Positions 16,605-25,173 of a stretch of DNA of 64,000 nucleotides are shown here, one piece after another. The number at the start of each line of letters is the position of its first letter. The stretch's first letter is position 1. This stretch comes from Parabacteroides timonensis. GTDB taxonomy: Bacteria > Bacteroidota > Bacteroidia > Bacteroidales > Tannerellaceae. A program made the position numbers and the translations under genes. The stretch is from NCBI RefSeq assembly GCF_900128505.1, contig NZ_LT669941.1, forward strand, positions 3,466,420 to 3,530,419, in the 5' to 3' direction. The notes beneath the pieces are model-generated. The model was given only the letters and a program-made list of their open reading frames with translations, made no database searches and was not told where the DNA came from.

Positions 16605-17969
16605 ATGAGTACTAAAAAGTTTTTATTGGAGGAGAAAGACATACCCACAGCCTGGTATAATATTGTGGCTGATATGAAGAACAAACCACTTCCTATTTTG
16701 AATCCGCAGACTAAGCAACCGATGAAAGAAGAGGATCTCTATCCCCTGTTTTCCAAAGCTGCTTCCCATCAGGAAATGAATACGACCGATGCCTGGATCG
16801 AAATACCGGAAGAAGTTCGCGAATTATATAAGGTATGGCGTCCCACTCCGCTGGTTCGTGCTTACGGACTGGAGAAGATGCTGGATACTCCTGCACATAT
16901 TTACTTTAAGAACGAAAGTGTCAGCCCGATCGGTTCACACAAGCTGAACTCTGCTATCGCACAGGCTTACTATTGTAAACAGGAAGGTGTTACTAATATC
17001 ACTACTGAAACAGGTGCCGGACAATGGGGTGCCGCCCTTTCTTATGCTGCCAAGGCTTTCGGCCTGGAACTGGCTGTTTATATGGTAAAGGTCAGCTATC
17101 ACCAGAAACCTTACCGTCGTTCGATCATGCAGACTTTCGGCGCACAAGTGATCGCTTCACCGAGTATGAGTACGAAAGCCGGCCGTAAGATCCTGACCGA
17201 CCATCCTAACTATCAGGGTAGTCTGGGTACTGCTATCTCGGAAGCCGTAGAGTTGGCTATGCAGGTGCCTAACTGTAAATATACATTGGGTAGTGTTTTG
17301 AATCACGTGATGTTGCACCAGACAGTGATTGGCCTGGAAGCTGAAAAGCAGATGGAAATGGCAGGCGAATATCCGGATGTGGTGATCGGTTGCTTCGGTG
17401 GCGGTTCAAACTTCTCCGGTATCACTTTCCCGTTCCTGCGTCATAAACTGACAGAAGGTAAAGATATTCGTGTGATCGCTGCAGAACCCGCATCCTGTCC
17501 GAAACTGACACGCGGACAGTTCCAGTATGACTTCGGAGACGAGGCCGGATATACTCCGCTGATCCCGATGTTCACGTTGGGACATAACTTTGCTCCTGCC
17601 AATATCCATGCAGGCGGTCTGCGTTATCATGGTGCAGGCTCGATCGTCAGCCAGTTGATGAAAGACGGACTGATGAATGCTGCGGACGTAAAACAGTTGG
17701 ATACATTCAAAGCGGCAACGATGTTTGCCCAGGCAGAAGGAATCATCCCGGCTCCGGAATCCTCTCACGCTATTGCTGTTGCCATCCGCGAAGCAGAAGA
17801 AGCGAAGAAAGAAGGAAAGGCACGTACGATCCTGTTCAACTTGTCCGGTCACGGTCTGATCGATATGGCGGCTTACGACCAGTATCTGGCAGGCGACCTG
17901 ACCAATTATGAAGTAACAGACGAAGATGTTGCCAAGAATCTGGAAGAATTAGAAAAGATTATCGGATAA
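16605..17969 (+). CDS. trpB: TrpB2-type tryptophan synthase beta-like PLP enzyme
   Basis: A 454-residue PLP enzyme of the fold-type II family. The PLP lysine is Lys113 in GSHKLNSA, the substrate-site ETGAGQWG follows, and the phosphate-binding loop is GCFGGGSNFSG around residue 264. At about 450 residues, with an N-terminal extension before WRPTPL, it belongs to the longer TrpB2 group rather than the roughly 400-residue TrpB1 of trp operons. TrpB2 enzymes condense indole and L-serine to tryptophan, possibly scavenging indole. It stands alone with no trpA or other trp gene beside it, and carries its own promoter and terminators. Confidence 0.93.
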   Translation: MSTKKFLLEEKDIPTAWYNIVADMKNKPLPILNPQTKQPMKEEDLYPLFSKAASHQEMNTTDAWIEIPEEVRELYKVWRPTPLVRAYGLEKMLDTPAHIYFKNESVSPIGSHKLNSAIAQAYYCKQEGVTNITTETGAGQWGAALSYAAKAFGLELAVYMVKVSYHQKPYRRSIMQTFGAQVIASPSMSTKAGRKILTDHPNYQGSLGTAISEAVELAMQVPNCKYTLGSVLNHVMLHQTVIGLEAEKQMEMAGEYPDVVIGCFGGGSNFSGITFPFLRHKLTEGKDIRVIAAEPASCPKLTRGQFQYDFGDEAGYTPLIPMFTLGHNFAPANIHAGGLRYHGAGSIVSQLMKDGLMNAADVKQLDTFKAATMFAQAEGIIPAPESSHAIAVAIREAEEAKKEGKARTILFNLSGHGLIDMAAYDQYLAGDLTNYEVTDEDVAKNLEELEKIIG

Positions 17970-18042
17970 CCCGATAATCTTTCACAAAATAAAAGTGGCG
18001 CTAATAACAGGGACTCACGTCTTTTGTTATTCGCGCCACTTT
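17956..18042 (+). terminator. Two tandem hairpins after trpB, the first around its stop codon
   Basis: First hairpin: perfect arms 17956-17965 (AGATTATCGG) and 17971-17980 with the stop TAA (17967-17969) in the loop. Second hairpin: arms 17992-18009 and 18025-18042, 18 bases with one mismatch (AAAGTGGCGC core). The second can also serve the convergent DUF3836 gene. Confidence 0.7.
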
Positions 18043-18075
18043 CGTGTGTGTCTATGAAATGTTTTAAAATAGGTA

Positions 18076-18486
18076 TTATGAGAATATATCCTCATAACTG
18101 GCTGCAGGTACAACCATTTCTTGTGTATTCAAACTAAAATCTTTTTTCTTTTTGTTCCACATTCCGTATACGGAATTGATTTCACCTTTTTCCTCGTTAT
18201 ACTGATAAGAAATCAGATAATAAGGATCCCAAGTTTCTTTTGACTGATTCCAGCGATACGCTTTCTTTTCAGCGACCTTACCGTTATCATTGTAGGTGAA
18301 TTCATATTTCACCTGTTTGTTCAAAAGCCCTTCCTCATGTAAGAAGATAACTTTCGATACGATTTTACCATTCTCCTCTTTTGTATCATAAAGATAGTTT
18401 CTTGGAGATGCAGCACTCATTGCCAGACTACAAACGAACAAAACAACCAATGCCAAAATTTCTTTTTTCAAGATTGAAGCTTTCAT
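18076..18486 (-). CDS. DUF3836 secreted protein
   Basis: A 136-residue protein starting MKASILKKEIL, with a signal peptide ending near MSAASP (about residue 26). The mature part repeats short beta strands of the RYLYD, YEFTYNDNGKVAEKKAYRWN type, as in DUF3836 proteins of Bacteroides and Parabacteroides, whose function is unknown. I start at ATG 18486; a longer frame from 18555 would put the signal peptide 23 residues inside and would overlap the promoter. Monocistronic, convergent with trpB. Confidence 0.72.
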   Translation of the reverse strand: MKASILKKEILALVVLFVCSLAMSAASPRNYLYDTKEENGKIVSKVIFLHEEGLLNKQVKYEFTYNDNGKVAEKKAYRWNQSKETWDPYYLISYQYNEEKGEINSVYGMWNKKKKDFSLNTQEMVVPAASYEDIFS

Positions 18487-18524
18487 AAATATATTACTTA
18501 TAAGATTTACTTTCAAATTGCGTG

Positions 18525-18556
18525 CAAATGAACACAGTTTTCCGGTATCAACCAAA
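18525..18556 (-). promoter_or_regulatory. Promoter of the DUF3836 gene
   Basis: On the minus strand TTTG (18553-18556) and TTCATTTG (18525-18532) are 20 bp apart; the -7 box differs from TAnnTTTG at one base. It supports the start at 18486. Confidence 0.45.
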
Positions 18557-18853
18557 TATTTTCTGACATTTTGATAGCAAAAACAATATATTTAACTATT
18601 TTAAACCATCACAAAACATTGCCCCCAACAAGCTCAACTTACAATTTATAACAAATCCAACTTGTTACTTCAAAACAGAGTCTTTTTTAGTACTATTTCT
18701 CTTAAAAAGAGCGCAAAATCCACTGCGCAACTTACGAATTGACACAAAGAGTTTTTTGTACATCATCTACATTTTTTAGAACTAAATAATGCCCTCCGTT
18801 TGTTATTTATAAATAAAGAAAGGATATTAGTATCCGAATTAAATCAGTATATC
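18557..18853. other. AT-rich intergenic region before hexokinase
   Basis: About 300 bp with no ORF, hairpin or exact TAnnTTTG match. TTTG at 18798-18801 is followed by a TTATTTATAAATA stretch, but no good -7 box for hexokinase was identified. Confidence 0.5.
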
Positions 18854-20062
18854 ATGGAGAGGAACATTTTTAAACTAGAACAAGGGCAATTGAAAGAAAT
18901 AGCCCTTTCATTGCAAAAGAAAGTGGAAGAAGGTCTGGCAGAAGACAATGCAGAAATACAATGTCTCCCAACATTTATTACTCCCAGGAGTAAAGGTATA
19001 AACGGAAAAGCACTGGTCCTCGACCTGGGCGGAACCAATTATAGGGTGGCAACTGTCAATTTCTCAAACGATAAAACAACCATTCATCCGGAAAACGGGT
19101 GGAAAAAAGATTTATCCGTTATGAAAACTCCCGGTTTCACCCGTGATAAATTATTTAAAGAACTGGCCGATCCGATCGGAGAAATCAAACGGGATGAAGA
19201 AATGCCGATCGGTTATTGCTTCTCCTATGCAGCCGAATCGCTTCCCGACGGTGATGCCCGGTTACTACATTGGACCAAAGGGGTTAATATAAAGGATATG
19301 ATCGGACAACCTGTAGGGAGGCCTTTACTCAACTACCTGAATGAAAGGAACAACGTCAAGTTCACCGGCATAAAGGTGCTTAATGACACAGTAGCCAGTC
19401 TGTTTGCCGGTCTTACCGACAGCAGTTATGATGCTTATATCGGACTGATTGTCGGAACGGGAACTAATATGGCGACTTTTATCCCGGCAGAAAAAATAAC
19501 CAAATTACCTCCTTCCTGTCCGGTCAAAGGGCTTATCCCTGTTAATCTGGAATCGGGCAACTTCAATCCGCCTTTCCTGACGACTGTAGACGATATGGTC
19601 GATGCCTGTTCCGACAGCCGGGGAAGCCAGCGTTTTGAAAAAGCAGTCTCGGGCATGTATCTGGGAGAAATACTTAAAGCGGCCTTCCCGTTGGAAGAAT
19701 TCGAAGAGAAATTCGATGCACAGAAACTGACAACGATTATGAACTATCCGGATATCCACAAAGAAAAATATGTAGAGGTAGCTCACTGGATCTATAACCG
19801 GTCGGCACAACTGGTAGCCGCATCCCTCGCCGGATTGATCAAATTGCTTACATCTTATAATAAAGAGACCAAAAAGATCTGTCTGGTAGCCGAAGGCAGC
19901 CTCTTCTGGAGTAAGAACCGGAAAGACAAAGATTATAATATCCTGGTAATGGAAAAATTACAGGAACTTCTGAATGAATTCGGACTGGGTGATGTAAAAG
20001 TTCATATCAACCAGATGAATAATGCCAATCTCATCGGAACAGGTATTGCAGCATTATCCTGA
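18854..20062 (+). CDS. Hexokinase (eukaryotic-type family)
   Basis: A 402-residue sugar kinase expected to phosphorylate glucose and other hexoses with ATP. The ATP phosphate-1 motif LDLGGTNYR is at residues 56-64, a KTPGFTR segment near 91-97, the catalytic Asp178 in VLNDTVASL, and the phosphate-2/adenosine GTGTNMA at 201-207. It belongs to the Pfam hexokinase_1/2 family used by Bacteroides instead of Glk. The start is set at ATG 18854 (MERNIFKL), the family-typical N-terminus; an in-frame ATG 54 bp upstream is possible. An inverted repeat at 20091-20136 follows. Confidence 0.93.
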   Translation: MERNIFKLEQGQLKEIALSLQKKVEEGLAEDNAEIQCLPTFITPRSKGINGKALVLDLGGTNYRVATVNFSNDKTTIHPENGWKKDLSVMKTPGFTRDKLFKELADPIGEIKRDEEMPIGYCFSYAAESLPDGDARLLHWTKGVNIKDMIGQPVGRPLLNYLNERNNVKFTGIKVLNDTVASLFAGLTDSSYDAYIGLIVGTGTNMATFIPAEKITKLPPSCPVKGLIPVNLESGNFNPPFLTTVDDMVDACSDSRGSQRFEKAVSGMYLGEILKAAFPLEEFEEKFDAQKLTTIMNYPDIHKEKYVEVAHWIYNRSAQLVAASLAGLIKLLTSYNKETKKICLVAEGSLFWSKNRKDKDYNILVMEKLQELLNEFGLGDVKVHINQMNNANLIGTGIAALS

Positions 20063-20090
20063 ACATATCTTCAGAAGTTTACTGTCGAAA

Positions 20091-20136
20091 ATTGTCGACA
20101 GGCTTGCTGACAAAAATAAGCAAGCTTGTTGACAAT
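20091..20136. repeat. ATTGTCGACAGGCTTGC inverted repeat
   Basis: Arms 20091-20107 and 20120-20136 pair over 17 bases with two mismatches that would be G-U pairs in RNA. The core TTGTCGACA-RGCTTG is the same word as the repeat array at 48401-48482. It may act as the hexokinase transcript end although no T-run follows. Confidence 0.6.
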
Positions 20137-20194
20137 TATGAACCGGAAAAATAAATTTATTCCGAATTCATTCCTCAGATTTAATTCAATCGAC

Positions 20195-20202
20195 TATCTT
20201 TG
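20195..20202 (+). promoter_or_regulatory. -7 element of the AraC regulator gene
   Basis: TATCTTTG, an exact TAnnTTTG, 32 bp before ATG 20234. It lies inside the longer open frame from 20126, which argues for the 20234 start. Confidence 0.55.
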
Positions 20203-20233
20203 CTTTCAACACACTAGTTTTAATACGATATCT

Positions 20234-21109
20234 ATGATAACAGAAGTTTTCAGAGAGAAGTCACCTTTATCTAATAAAGATAGTTTTATTTTGTTTGAAC
20301 GCACAAAATCTTCTTTCACTTTTCCAATCCATGTCCATAACGTTTGGGAGTTGAACTTTGTGGAACATGCAGTTGGTGCACGACGCATCGTAGGTGATTC
20401 GGATGAGATTATCGGAGAGAAAGATCTGGTCCTTGTCACCAGTACGGAATTGAAACACGCCTGGCTAAACGGGAATTGCCGCTCGAACGACATCCATGAA
20501 ATCACGATCCAATTTCATCCCACTCTTTTCAGCAGTCCGGCTTTTCAGAAAAAACAGTTCGATTCGATCACAAAGATGCTGACGAAAGCGGAACGAGGAC
20601 TGGCCTTTGGATCAGCAGAAATCAATCGTATACTTCCCATTCTACGGATGATCCCGACAGAAAGAGGCTTCTATTCGGTCATGAAGTTCTTCATTCTCCT
20701 CCACGAACTGTCACTCTCGGAAGACGCACGTATTTTGTCCAAAAGCACATCACCTGAATATACAGAAAGCGACTATCAGATGAAAAAGATCCTCGACTAC
20801 CTCAACAAGAACCTGTCGAACCCCATCACGATAGACGAACTGGCCCAATACATGGGCATGAGCCTGTCCACACTCTCCCGTTTCCTCAAAAAGAACACCA
20901 ACCATAACTTCACCGACTTCCTGCAGGAACACCGGATCAATACCGTCGTCCGCGAACTGAATAGTAACGACAAGGAATGTATCATGGATATTGCTTCCCG
21001 CTGTGGCTTTGTCAGTCAGTCCTATTTCTACAAGCTTTTCAAAAAGTACAAAGGCGTAACCCCGCAGGAGTATCGCGAGAATTATCAACGGATGCAGGTG
21101 ATTGTTTGA
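20234..21109 (+). CDS. AraC-family transcriptional regulator
   Basis: A 291-residue cytosolic regulator. The N-terminal half (about 1-150) is a cupin-type sensor with FPIHVHNVWELNFVE around residues 26-40, the sugar-binding-pocket region of AraC-like proteins. The C-terminal 100 residues hold two helix-turn-helix motifs: ITIDELAQYMGMSLSTLSRF and IMDIASRCGFVSQSYFYKLF, ending KYKGVTPQEYR. It faces the SusC operon about 1 kb downstream, with a KilA-N pseudogene between, and TTTGACRGAA direct repeats there are a plausible target. That link is inference. The inducer is unknown; the gene is not fused to a histidine kinase as in hybrid two-component PUL regulators. Confidence 0.92.
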   Translation: MITEVFREKSPLSNKDSFILFERTKSSFTFPIHVHNVWELNFVEHAVGARRIVGDSDEIIGEKDLVLVTSTELKHAWLNGNCRSNDIHEITIQFHPTLFSSPAFQKKQFDSITKMLTKAERGLAFGSAEINRILPILRMIPTERGFYSVMKFFILLHELSLSEDARILSKSTSPEYTESDYQMKKILDYLNKNLSNPITIDELAQYMGMSLSTLSRFLKKNTNHNFTDFLQEHRINTVVRELNSNDKECIMDIASRCGFVSQSYFYKLFKKYKGVTPQEYRENYQRMQVIV

Positions 21110-21160
21110 TTGAAAACAGTCTCATTTCATCTTTGTACATGGATAGAACGAACCAATACA

Positions 21161-21523
21161 ATAGGTATTCGTTCTAAGGCAGGTCGTTACGGTGGTACAT
21201 ACGCACATCGGTACAGGCAAGCATTATTTATGCCAATGAAGCTGATGTACTGAATGTAGCAATGTTTGGTATGACAGCAAAACAATGGAGAGATACTAAT
21301 CCCGAACTGAAGGGAAATATCCGCGATTATGCTACAATCAATGAACTTATCTGTTTGTCGAATATGGAAAATCTAAATGCAGTATTTATCTATCGAACAG
21401 AATATGACACAAAGAGAACGTCTTGTTAAGCTAAACCAAATAGCCATCCACCAAATGAGTATATTGGCAAGTGGAAATAATCATCCCTATCGCCACAATC
21501 GCCCAATGATAGATACCATATAA
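21161..21523 (+). pseudogene. KilA-N domain protein remnant (internal deletion and frameshifts)
   Basis: Three collinear pieces of a KilA-N domain protein survive in different frames. From 21161 the sequence reads IGIRSKAGRYGGTYAHR, the KilA-N core. Then, in another frame from about 21221, YANEADVLNVAMFGMTAKQWRDTN and onward to SNMENLNAVFI. Then, after a further frameshift at about 21395, EQNMTQRERLVKLNQIAIHQ to a TAA at 21521-21523. Roughly 100 residues between the first two pieces are missing, and the N-terminus is gone. KilA-N proteins are common on Bacteroidales mobile elements, so this is probably the scar of an old insertion between the regulator and its target operon. Confidence 0.75.
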
Positions 21524-21562
21524 TAACCGCTCCAGCCACTTGACTGTATAGAGCAATCATAT

Positions 21563-21607
21563 TTGACCTCATAGTGCACTATGAGGTCAATCAATGCATT
21601 GATTGAC
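21563..21607. promoter_or_regulatory. Two overlapping perfect palindromes
   Basis: 21563-21590 is a perfect 28-bp palindrome (half-site TTGACCTCATAGTG); 21586-21607 is a perfect 22-bp palindrome (half-site GTCAATCAATG). They share GTCAA, so the corresponding RNA hairpins are mutually exclusive. No T-run follows. They lie between the KilA-N remnant and the SusC promoter. Role unknown. Confidence 0.6.
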
Positions 21608-21757
21608 AAAGATTTAATCAAACAAGAACCCCCAACAAGCCAAAAACATATATTTACATATATTTTGCTTATATTTCTTAATTAAATACGTCAACACCAA
21701 ATGTAACGTTAATTTATGTATCCAAAAAAGTTATTTCTACCCCCTTTCTTTTATAAA

Positions 21758-21788
21758 TTTGACAGAAATGCGCAATAATTTGACGGAA
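21758..21788 (+). promoter_or_regulatory. Direct-repeat operator before the SusC operon
   Basis: TTTGACAGAA at 21758-21767 and TTTGACGGAA at 21779-21788 are direct repeats with a 21-bp period, about two helical turns, the geometry AraC-family dimers use. They end 29 bp before the -7 box. Confidence 0.5.
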
Positions 21789-21817
21789 TAGGACACTTCT
21801 GCCTTTATTCCATTCCC

Positions 21818-21825
21818 TACTTTTG
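21818..21825 (+). promoter_or_regulatory. -7 element of the SusC-SusD-ASST-GH130 operon
   Basis: TACTTTTG is an exact TAnnTTTG. It implies a leader of about 270 nt before the SusC ATG at 22104. No good -33 TTTG is at the usual distance, which would fit activator dependence. Confidence 0.55.
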
Positions 21826-21858
21826 TGATAAAGAAAAACACAATAAAGCCCAATTATT

Positions 21859-22008
21859 ATGAAGACATATCAAATATTAACCTTAGGATCGATATCTGGC
21901 CCGTACTTGTCCAAAGCATATACAGGACATGGAGTAACCGACGAACAATCGAAGAGTCTACTTACATACTTATCCACTATAAATACTAACATCATCCTAT
22001 TAGAATAA
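21859..22008 (+). CDS. Possible 49-residue leader ORF in the SusC operon transcript
   Basis: An ATG 34 bp after the -7 box opens a frame of 49 codons, MKTYQILTLGSISGPYLSKA through to NTNIILLE and TAA. It is mildly hydrophobic at the start and has no recognised homologue. It is recorded because it is the first ORF of a long leader; it may be chance. Confidence 0.25.
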   Translation: MKTYQILTLGSISGPYLSKAYTGHGVTDEQSKSLLTYLSTINTNIILLE

Positions 22009-22103
22009 AATACATCTGCTATCCTCAGCTGTGAAAATTCTCCAAAGGATAACAGAACCCTTATTGAATCAACAGACAATTTTAATCATTTAAATATTTA
22101 ATT

Positions 22104-25100
22104 ATGAACAGAAAACTAGCTTTTTCTCTATTACTAGGAGCCTTTGCAGTATCCAGTTGGGCACAGCAGGCAGTTACCGTAAAAGGTACGGTAAAAGACG
22201 CGGAGAATAATCCGGTCATCGGAGCTACCGTTGTCGTTAAAGGAACCACACAAGGTACGACAACTGATATTGATGGTAATTACTCCATCAGTGTTGCACC
22301 AGGACAAGTTCTTGAATTTTCATACGTTGGTATGCAAGCTTCGTCCGTTACAGTTGGTAACAAGAATGTGATTAATATCACAATGGCTGATGGCGAACAA
22401 CTAGATGAGGTGGTGGTTATCGGTTATGGTACAGTTAAGAAAAGTCATTTGAGCGGTGCTGTCGCTTCTGTTTCTAACAAGGATTTAATGGCAGATGTAG
22501 CACGTAGCGCTTCCAGTGCTTTGCAAGGTAAGATTGCAGGTGTTAATGTCTCCAGTGTAGGCGGCCAGCCGGGTTCCGGTATGAACATCAACATTCGTGG
22601 CGTAGGGTCTGTGAATAATACAAACGAACCTCTCGTTGTAATTGACGGTGTATATGGTGATATTAATATGGTTGACCCAGCCATTATTCAATCTATAGAA
22701 GTATTGAAAGATGCATCAGCAGCTGCCATCTACGGTTCGCGCGCAGCCAACGGTGTAGTATTGATTACAACCAAAGGTGGTCTTAAAAATAGCAAGGCAA
22801 AACTTTCTGCCAATGTCTATACAGGTTTCCAAACTATTACCAAGAAACTAGACGTAATGAATGCCGATCAATGGGTTGGATTCATGATGGATAATTATTA
22901 TGCGGAAGGTTCTGCTCCCGATGCCGTGAAGAATTGGCAAGGCGGCCCAGGAACAAACTGGCAAGATGAAGTATTCCATACAGCTCCTGTAACTAAAGCA
23001 TCTGTTTCATTGAGCGGAGGTGCTGAAAATTCAACGTACAGCGTGACTGGAGGTTATCTGAACCAGAAAGGTGTATTACGTACTACTGGTTACGAAGCTT
23101 TCAATTTGCATGCTAAAAACACATTCTCTTTCTTTAATAACCATCTACGCATGGGATCATCAATAATGATGAAGTTCTACAATAAGGATTATGATGACTT
23201 TACCGTTACAGATGCACTGAGACAAAACCCGCTCATCCCTGTTTATGATTCAGCAAACAAAGTAGATGGATTTGGCGGTATCACGAACAGTGGATTCAAG
23301 AACATGTCTAACCCATTGGGCTATCTGTATGTCAATGACTACGAACGTCACGGTTCAGACCTTTTAATCAATGCCTGGGCAGAAGTAGATTTATTCCTCG
23401 AAGGTCTGAAGTACAAAATCAACGCAGGTGTCAACCGCAGCGATTATAGCGATTCCAAGTGGAATGGTAGATACGACTGGGGCGATCTGGGAAGTAGCAG
23501 CAACGCCAAATTAAGTGAAAACACCTACAAATCTGATTCCTGGTTGCTGGAACATACATTGCACTATGATCGTACATTTGGTCAACATGACCTTTCTGCA
23601 ATGGTTGGTTATTCCGCACAGGATTTCAATTCACGTTCCGTTTCTGCATATCGCGAAGGATTTGCACCGGGTGCACCTCATACCCTTGATGCTGCTCCTA
23701 CCACCGGCATGACCAACTCGGGCAGTAAGCAGTCCAATTCATTGGTATCATTGTTCGGACGTGTGATGTATAACTATGCAGGTCGTTACATGATGTCTGC
23801 CTCTGTACGTCGTGACGGATCTTCCCGTTTCGCAGACGGCCACCGCTACGGATGGTTCCCTTCTATTTCCGCTGCATGGAACATCGCAAGAGAAAGTTTC
23901 TTTGAGAACTGGACAGAAACGATGAACAACTTTAAAGTACGTGCCAGCTACGGTGTATTGGGTAACCAGGAAATCGGTAACTACAGAACACAAGCAGGTT
24001 TGGTAACAGGTATGAACTACATTCTAGGAACCGGATCTTGGCAAGGTGCCATTACCAATGCAAGTTGGGTTTCTCCACAGAATCTGACTTGGGAAAAATC
24101 TAAAACTTGGGATATTGGTGCAGATTTAGGATTCTTCAATGATAAATTGAGTGTAACAGCCGACTACTATGTAAAACGTACGGAAGACATCCTATTGTCT
24201 ATCAACATGGCCGGTAATGGTGGTTTGAAAGGTTCTCCAACAATGAACGCCGGTACTGTAGAAAATAAAGGTTTTGAAATAGCCATAACCCATCGTAACA
24301 CGGTAGGCGATGTGTACTATTTCGTAGGTGTGAATGCTTCTACCCAAAGTAACGAACTAAAAGAAATCACCATCGGTCAGGTACAAGATTATGCAGGTTA
24401 TAATCCGCAAGGAGAAGGTGTTATTACTCGAGCCAAAGTGGGTTATCCTATTGGTGGTTTCTGGTTAACAAAAACAGATGGCTTATTCCAAAGTCCTGAA
24501 GAAGTATTGGCACATAAAGACAATAATGGTGCCGTACTTCAACCGAGTGCTGAACCGGGAGATATACGTTTCATTGACAACAACAACGACGGACAAATTT
24601 CAGATGCCGACCGTCAATATTGTGGTTCACCTTTCCCGAAATTCAATTTAGGTCTCAACATGGGAGGTGCATGGAAAGGCTTTGATTTGAATCTCTTCTT
24701 TGACGGTTCTTTCGGTCAGAAGATTTACAACTATACCCGTGCCCGTATGGAGTCGACTCAAGAACTCAACAACTATTCAGTAAGAGTACTCGATTCATGG
24801 ACACCCGAAAATACAGATACGGATATGCCACGATTCTCTAAAGAAGATAAAATGAACTACAGCCGCTGGACAGATCGTTGGTTGGAAAATGGAGACTTCT
24901 TCCGCTTGAAGACTTTGGAATTTGGTTATACATTGCCTAGTACATTAACAAAGAAAATCAATGTAAACAAACTCCGTTTCTATACTACGATGGATAATCT
25001 CTTTACCATTACCGGCTATAAGGGATATTCACCAGACTTAGGTGCTAATGACGCTGCAAACGGTGGTGGTGAAGGTATCATGACTAGTGGTTGCGACCAT

Positions 25101-25154
25101 GGACGTTATCCGTCAGCACGTACTATCTCTTTCGGTGTACAACTTGATTTCTAA
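22104..25154 (+). CDS. SusC/RagA-type TonB-dependent outer-membrane transporter
   Basis: A 1016-residue outer-membrane transporter. Signal peptide (residues 1-20, SSWAQQ), carboxypeptidase-regulatory-like domain (about 24-100, VTVKGTVKDAENNPVIGATV), the TonB-box-like DEVVVIGYGTVKKSHLSGAV around 108-127, a plug domain (about 130-235, with AAAIYGSRAANGVVLITTK), and a 22-strand-type barrel ending in FGVQLDF with terminal Phe. Length is normal for SusC. The glycan it imports with its SusD partner is not evident from the sequence; downstream genes point to a sulfated aryl compound and/or a mannosyl-glucose disaccharide. First gene of its operon. Confidence 0.96.
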   Translation: MNRKLAFSLLLGAFAVSSWAQQAVTVKGTVKDAENNPVIGATVVVKGTTQGTTTDIDGNYSISVAPGQVLEFSYVGMQASSVTVGNKNVINITMADGEQLDEVVVIGYGTVKKSHLSGAVASVSNKDLMADVARSASSALQGKIAGVNVSSVGGQPGSGMNINIRGVGSVNNTNEPLVVIDGVYGDINMVDPAIIQSIEVLKDASAAAIYGSRAANGVVLITTKGGLKNSKAKLSANVYTGFQTITKKLDVMNADQWVGFMMDNYYAEGSAPDAVKNWQGGPGTNWQDEVFHTAPVTKASVSLSGGAENSTYSVTGGYLNQKGVLRTTGYEAFNLHAKNTFSFFNNHLRMGSSIMMKFYNKDYDDFTVTDALRQNPLIPVYDSANKVDGFGGITNSGFKNMSNPLGYLYVNDYERHGSDLLINAWAEVDLFLEGLKYKINAGVNRSDYSDSKWNGRYDWGDLGSSSNAKLSENTYKSDSWLLEHTLHYDRTFGQHDLSAMVGYSAQDFNSRSVSAYREGFAPGAPHTLDAAPTTGMTNSGSKQSNSLVSLFGRVMYNYAGRYMMSASVRRDGSSRFADGHRYGWFPSISAAWNIARESFFENWTETMNNFKVRASYGVLGNQEIGNYRTQAGLVTGMNYILGTGSWQGAITNASWVSPQNLTWEKSKTWDIGADLGFFNDKLSVTADYYVKRTEDILLSINMAGNGGLKGSPTMNAGTVENKGFEIAITHRNTVGDVYYFVGVNASTQSNELKEITIGQVQDYAGYNPQGEGVITRAKVGYPIGGFWLTKTDGLFQSPEEVLAHKDNNGAVLQPSAEPGDIRFIDNNNDGQISDADRQYCGSPFPKFNLGLNMGGAWKGFDLNLFFDGSFGQKIYNYTRARMESTQELNNYSVRVLDSWTPENTDTDMPRFSKEDKMNYSRWTDRWLENGDFFRLKTLEFGYTLPSTLTKKINVNKLRFYTTMDNLFTITGYKGYSPDLGANDAANGGGEGIMTSGCDHGRYPSARTISFGVQLDF

Positions 25155-25173
25155 TCTTTTAAAGTAAACAAAC

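Noticed and set aside
20126..20233. 36-codon extension of the AraC regulator
   Set aside because: The exact -7 box at 20195-20202 lies inside it, and the cupin domain begins after ATG 20234.
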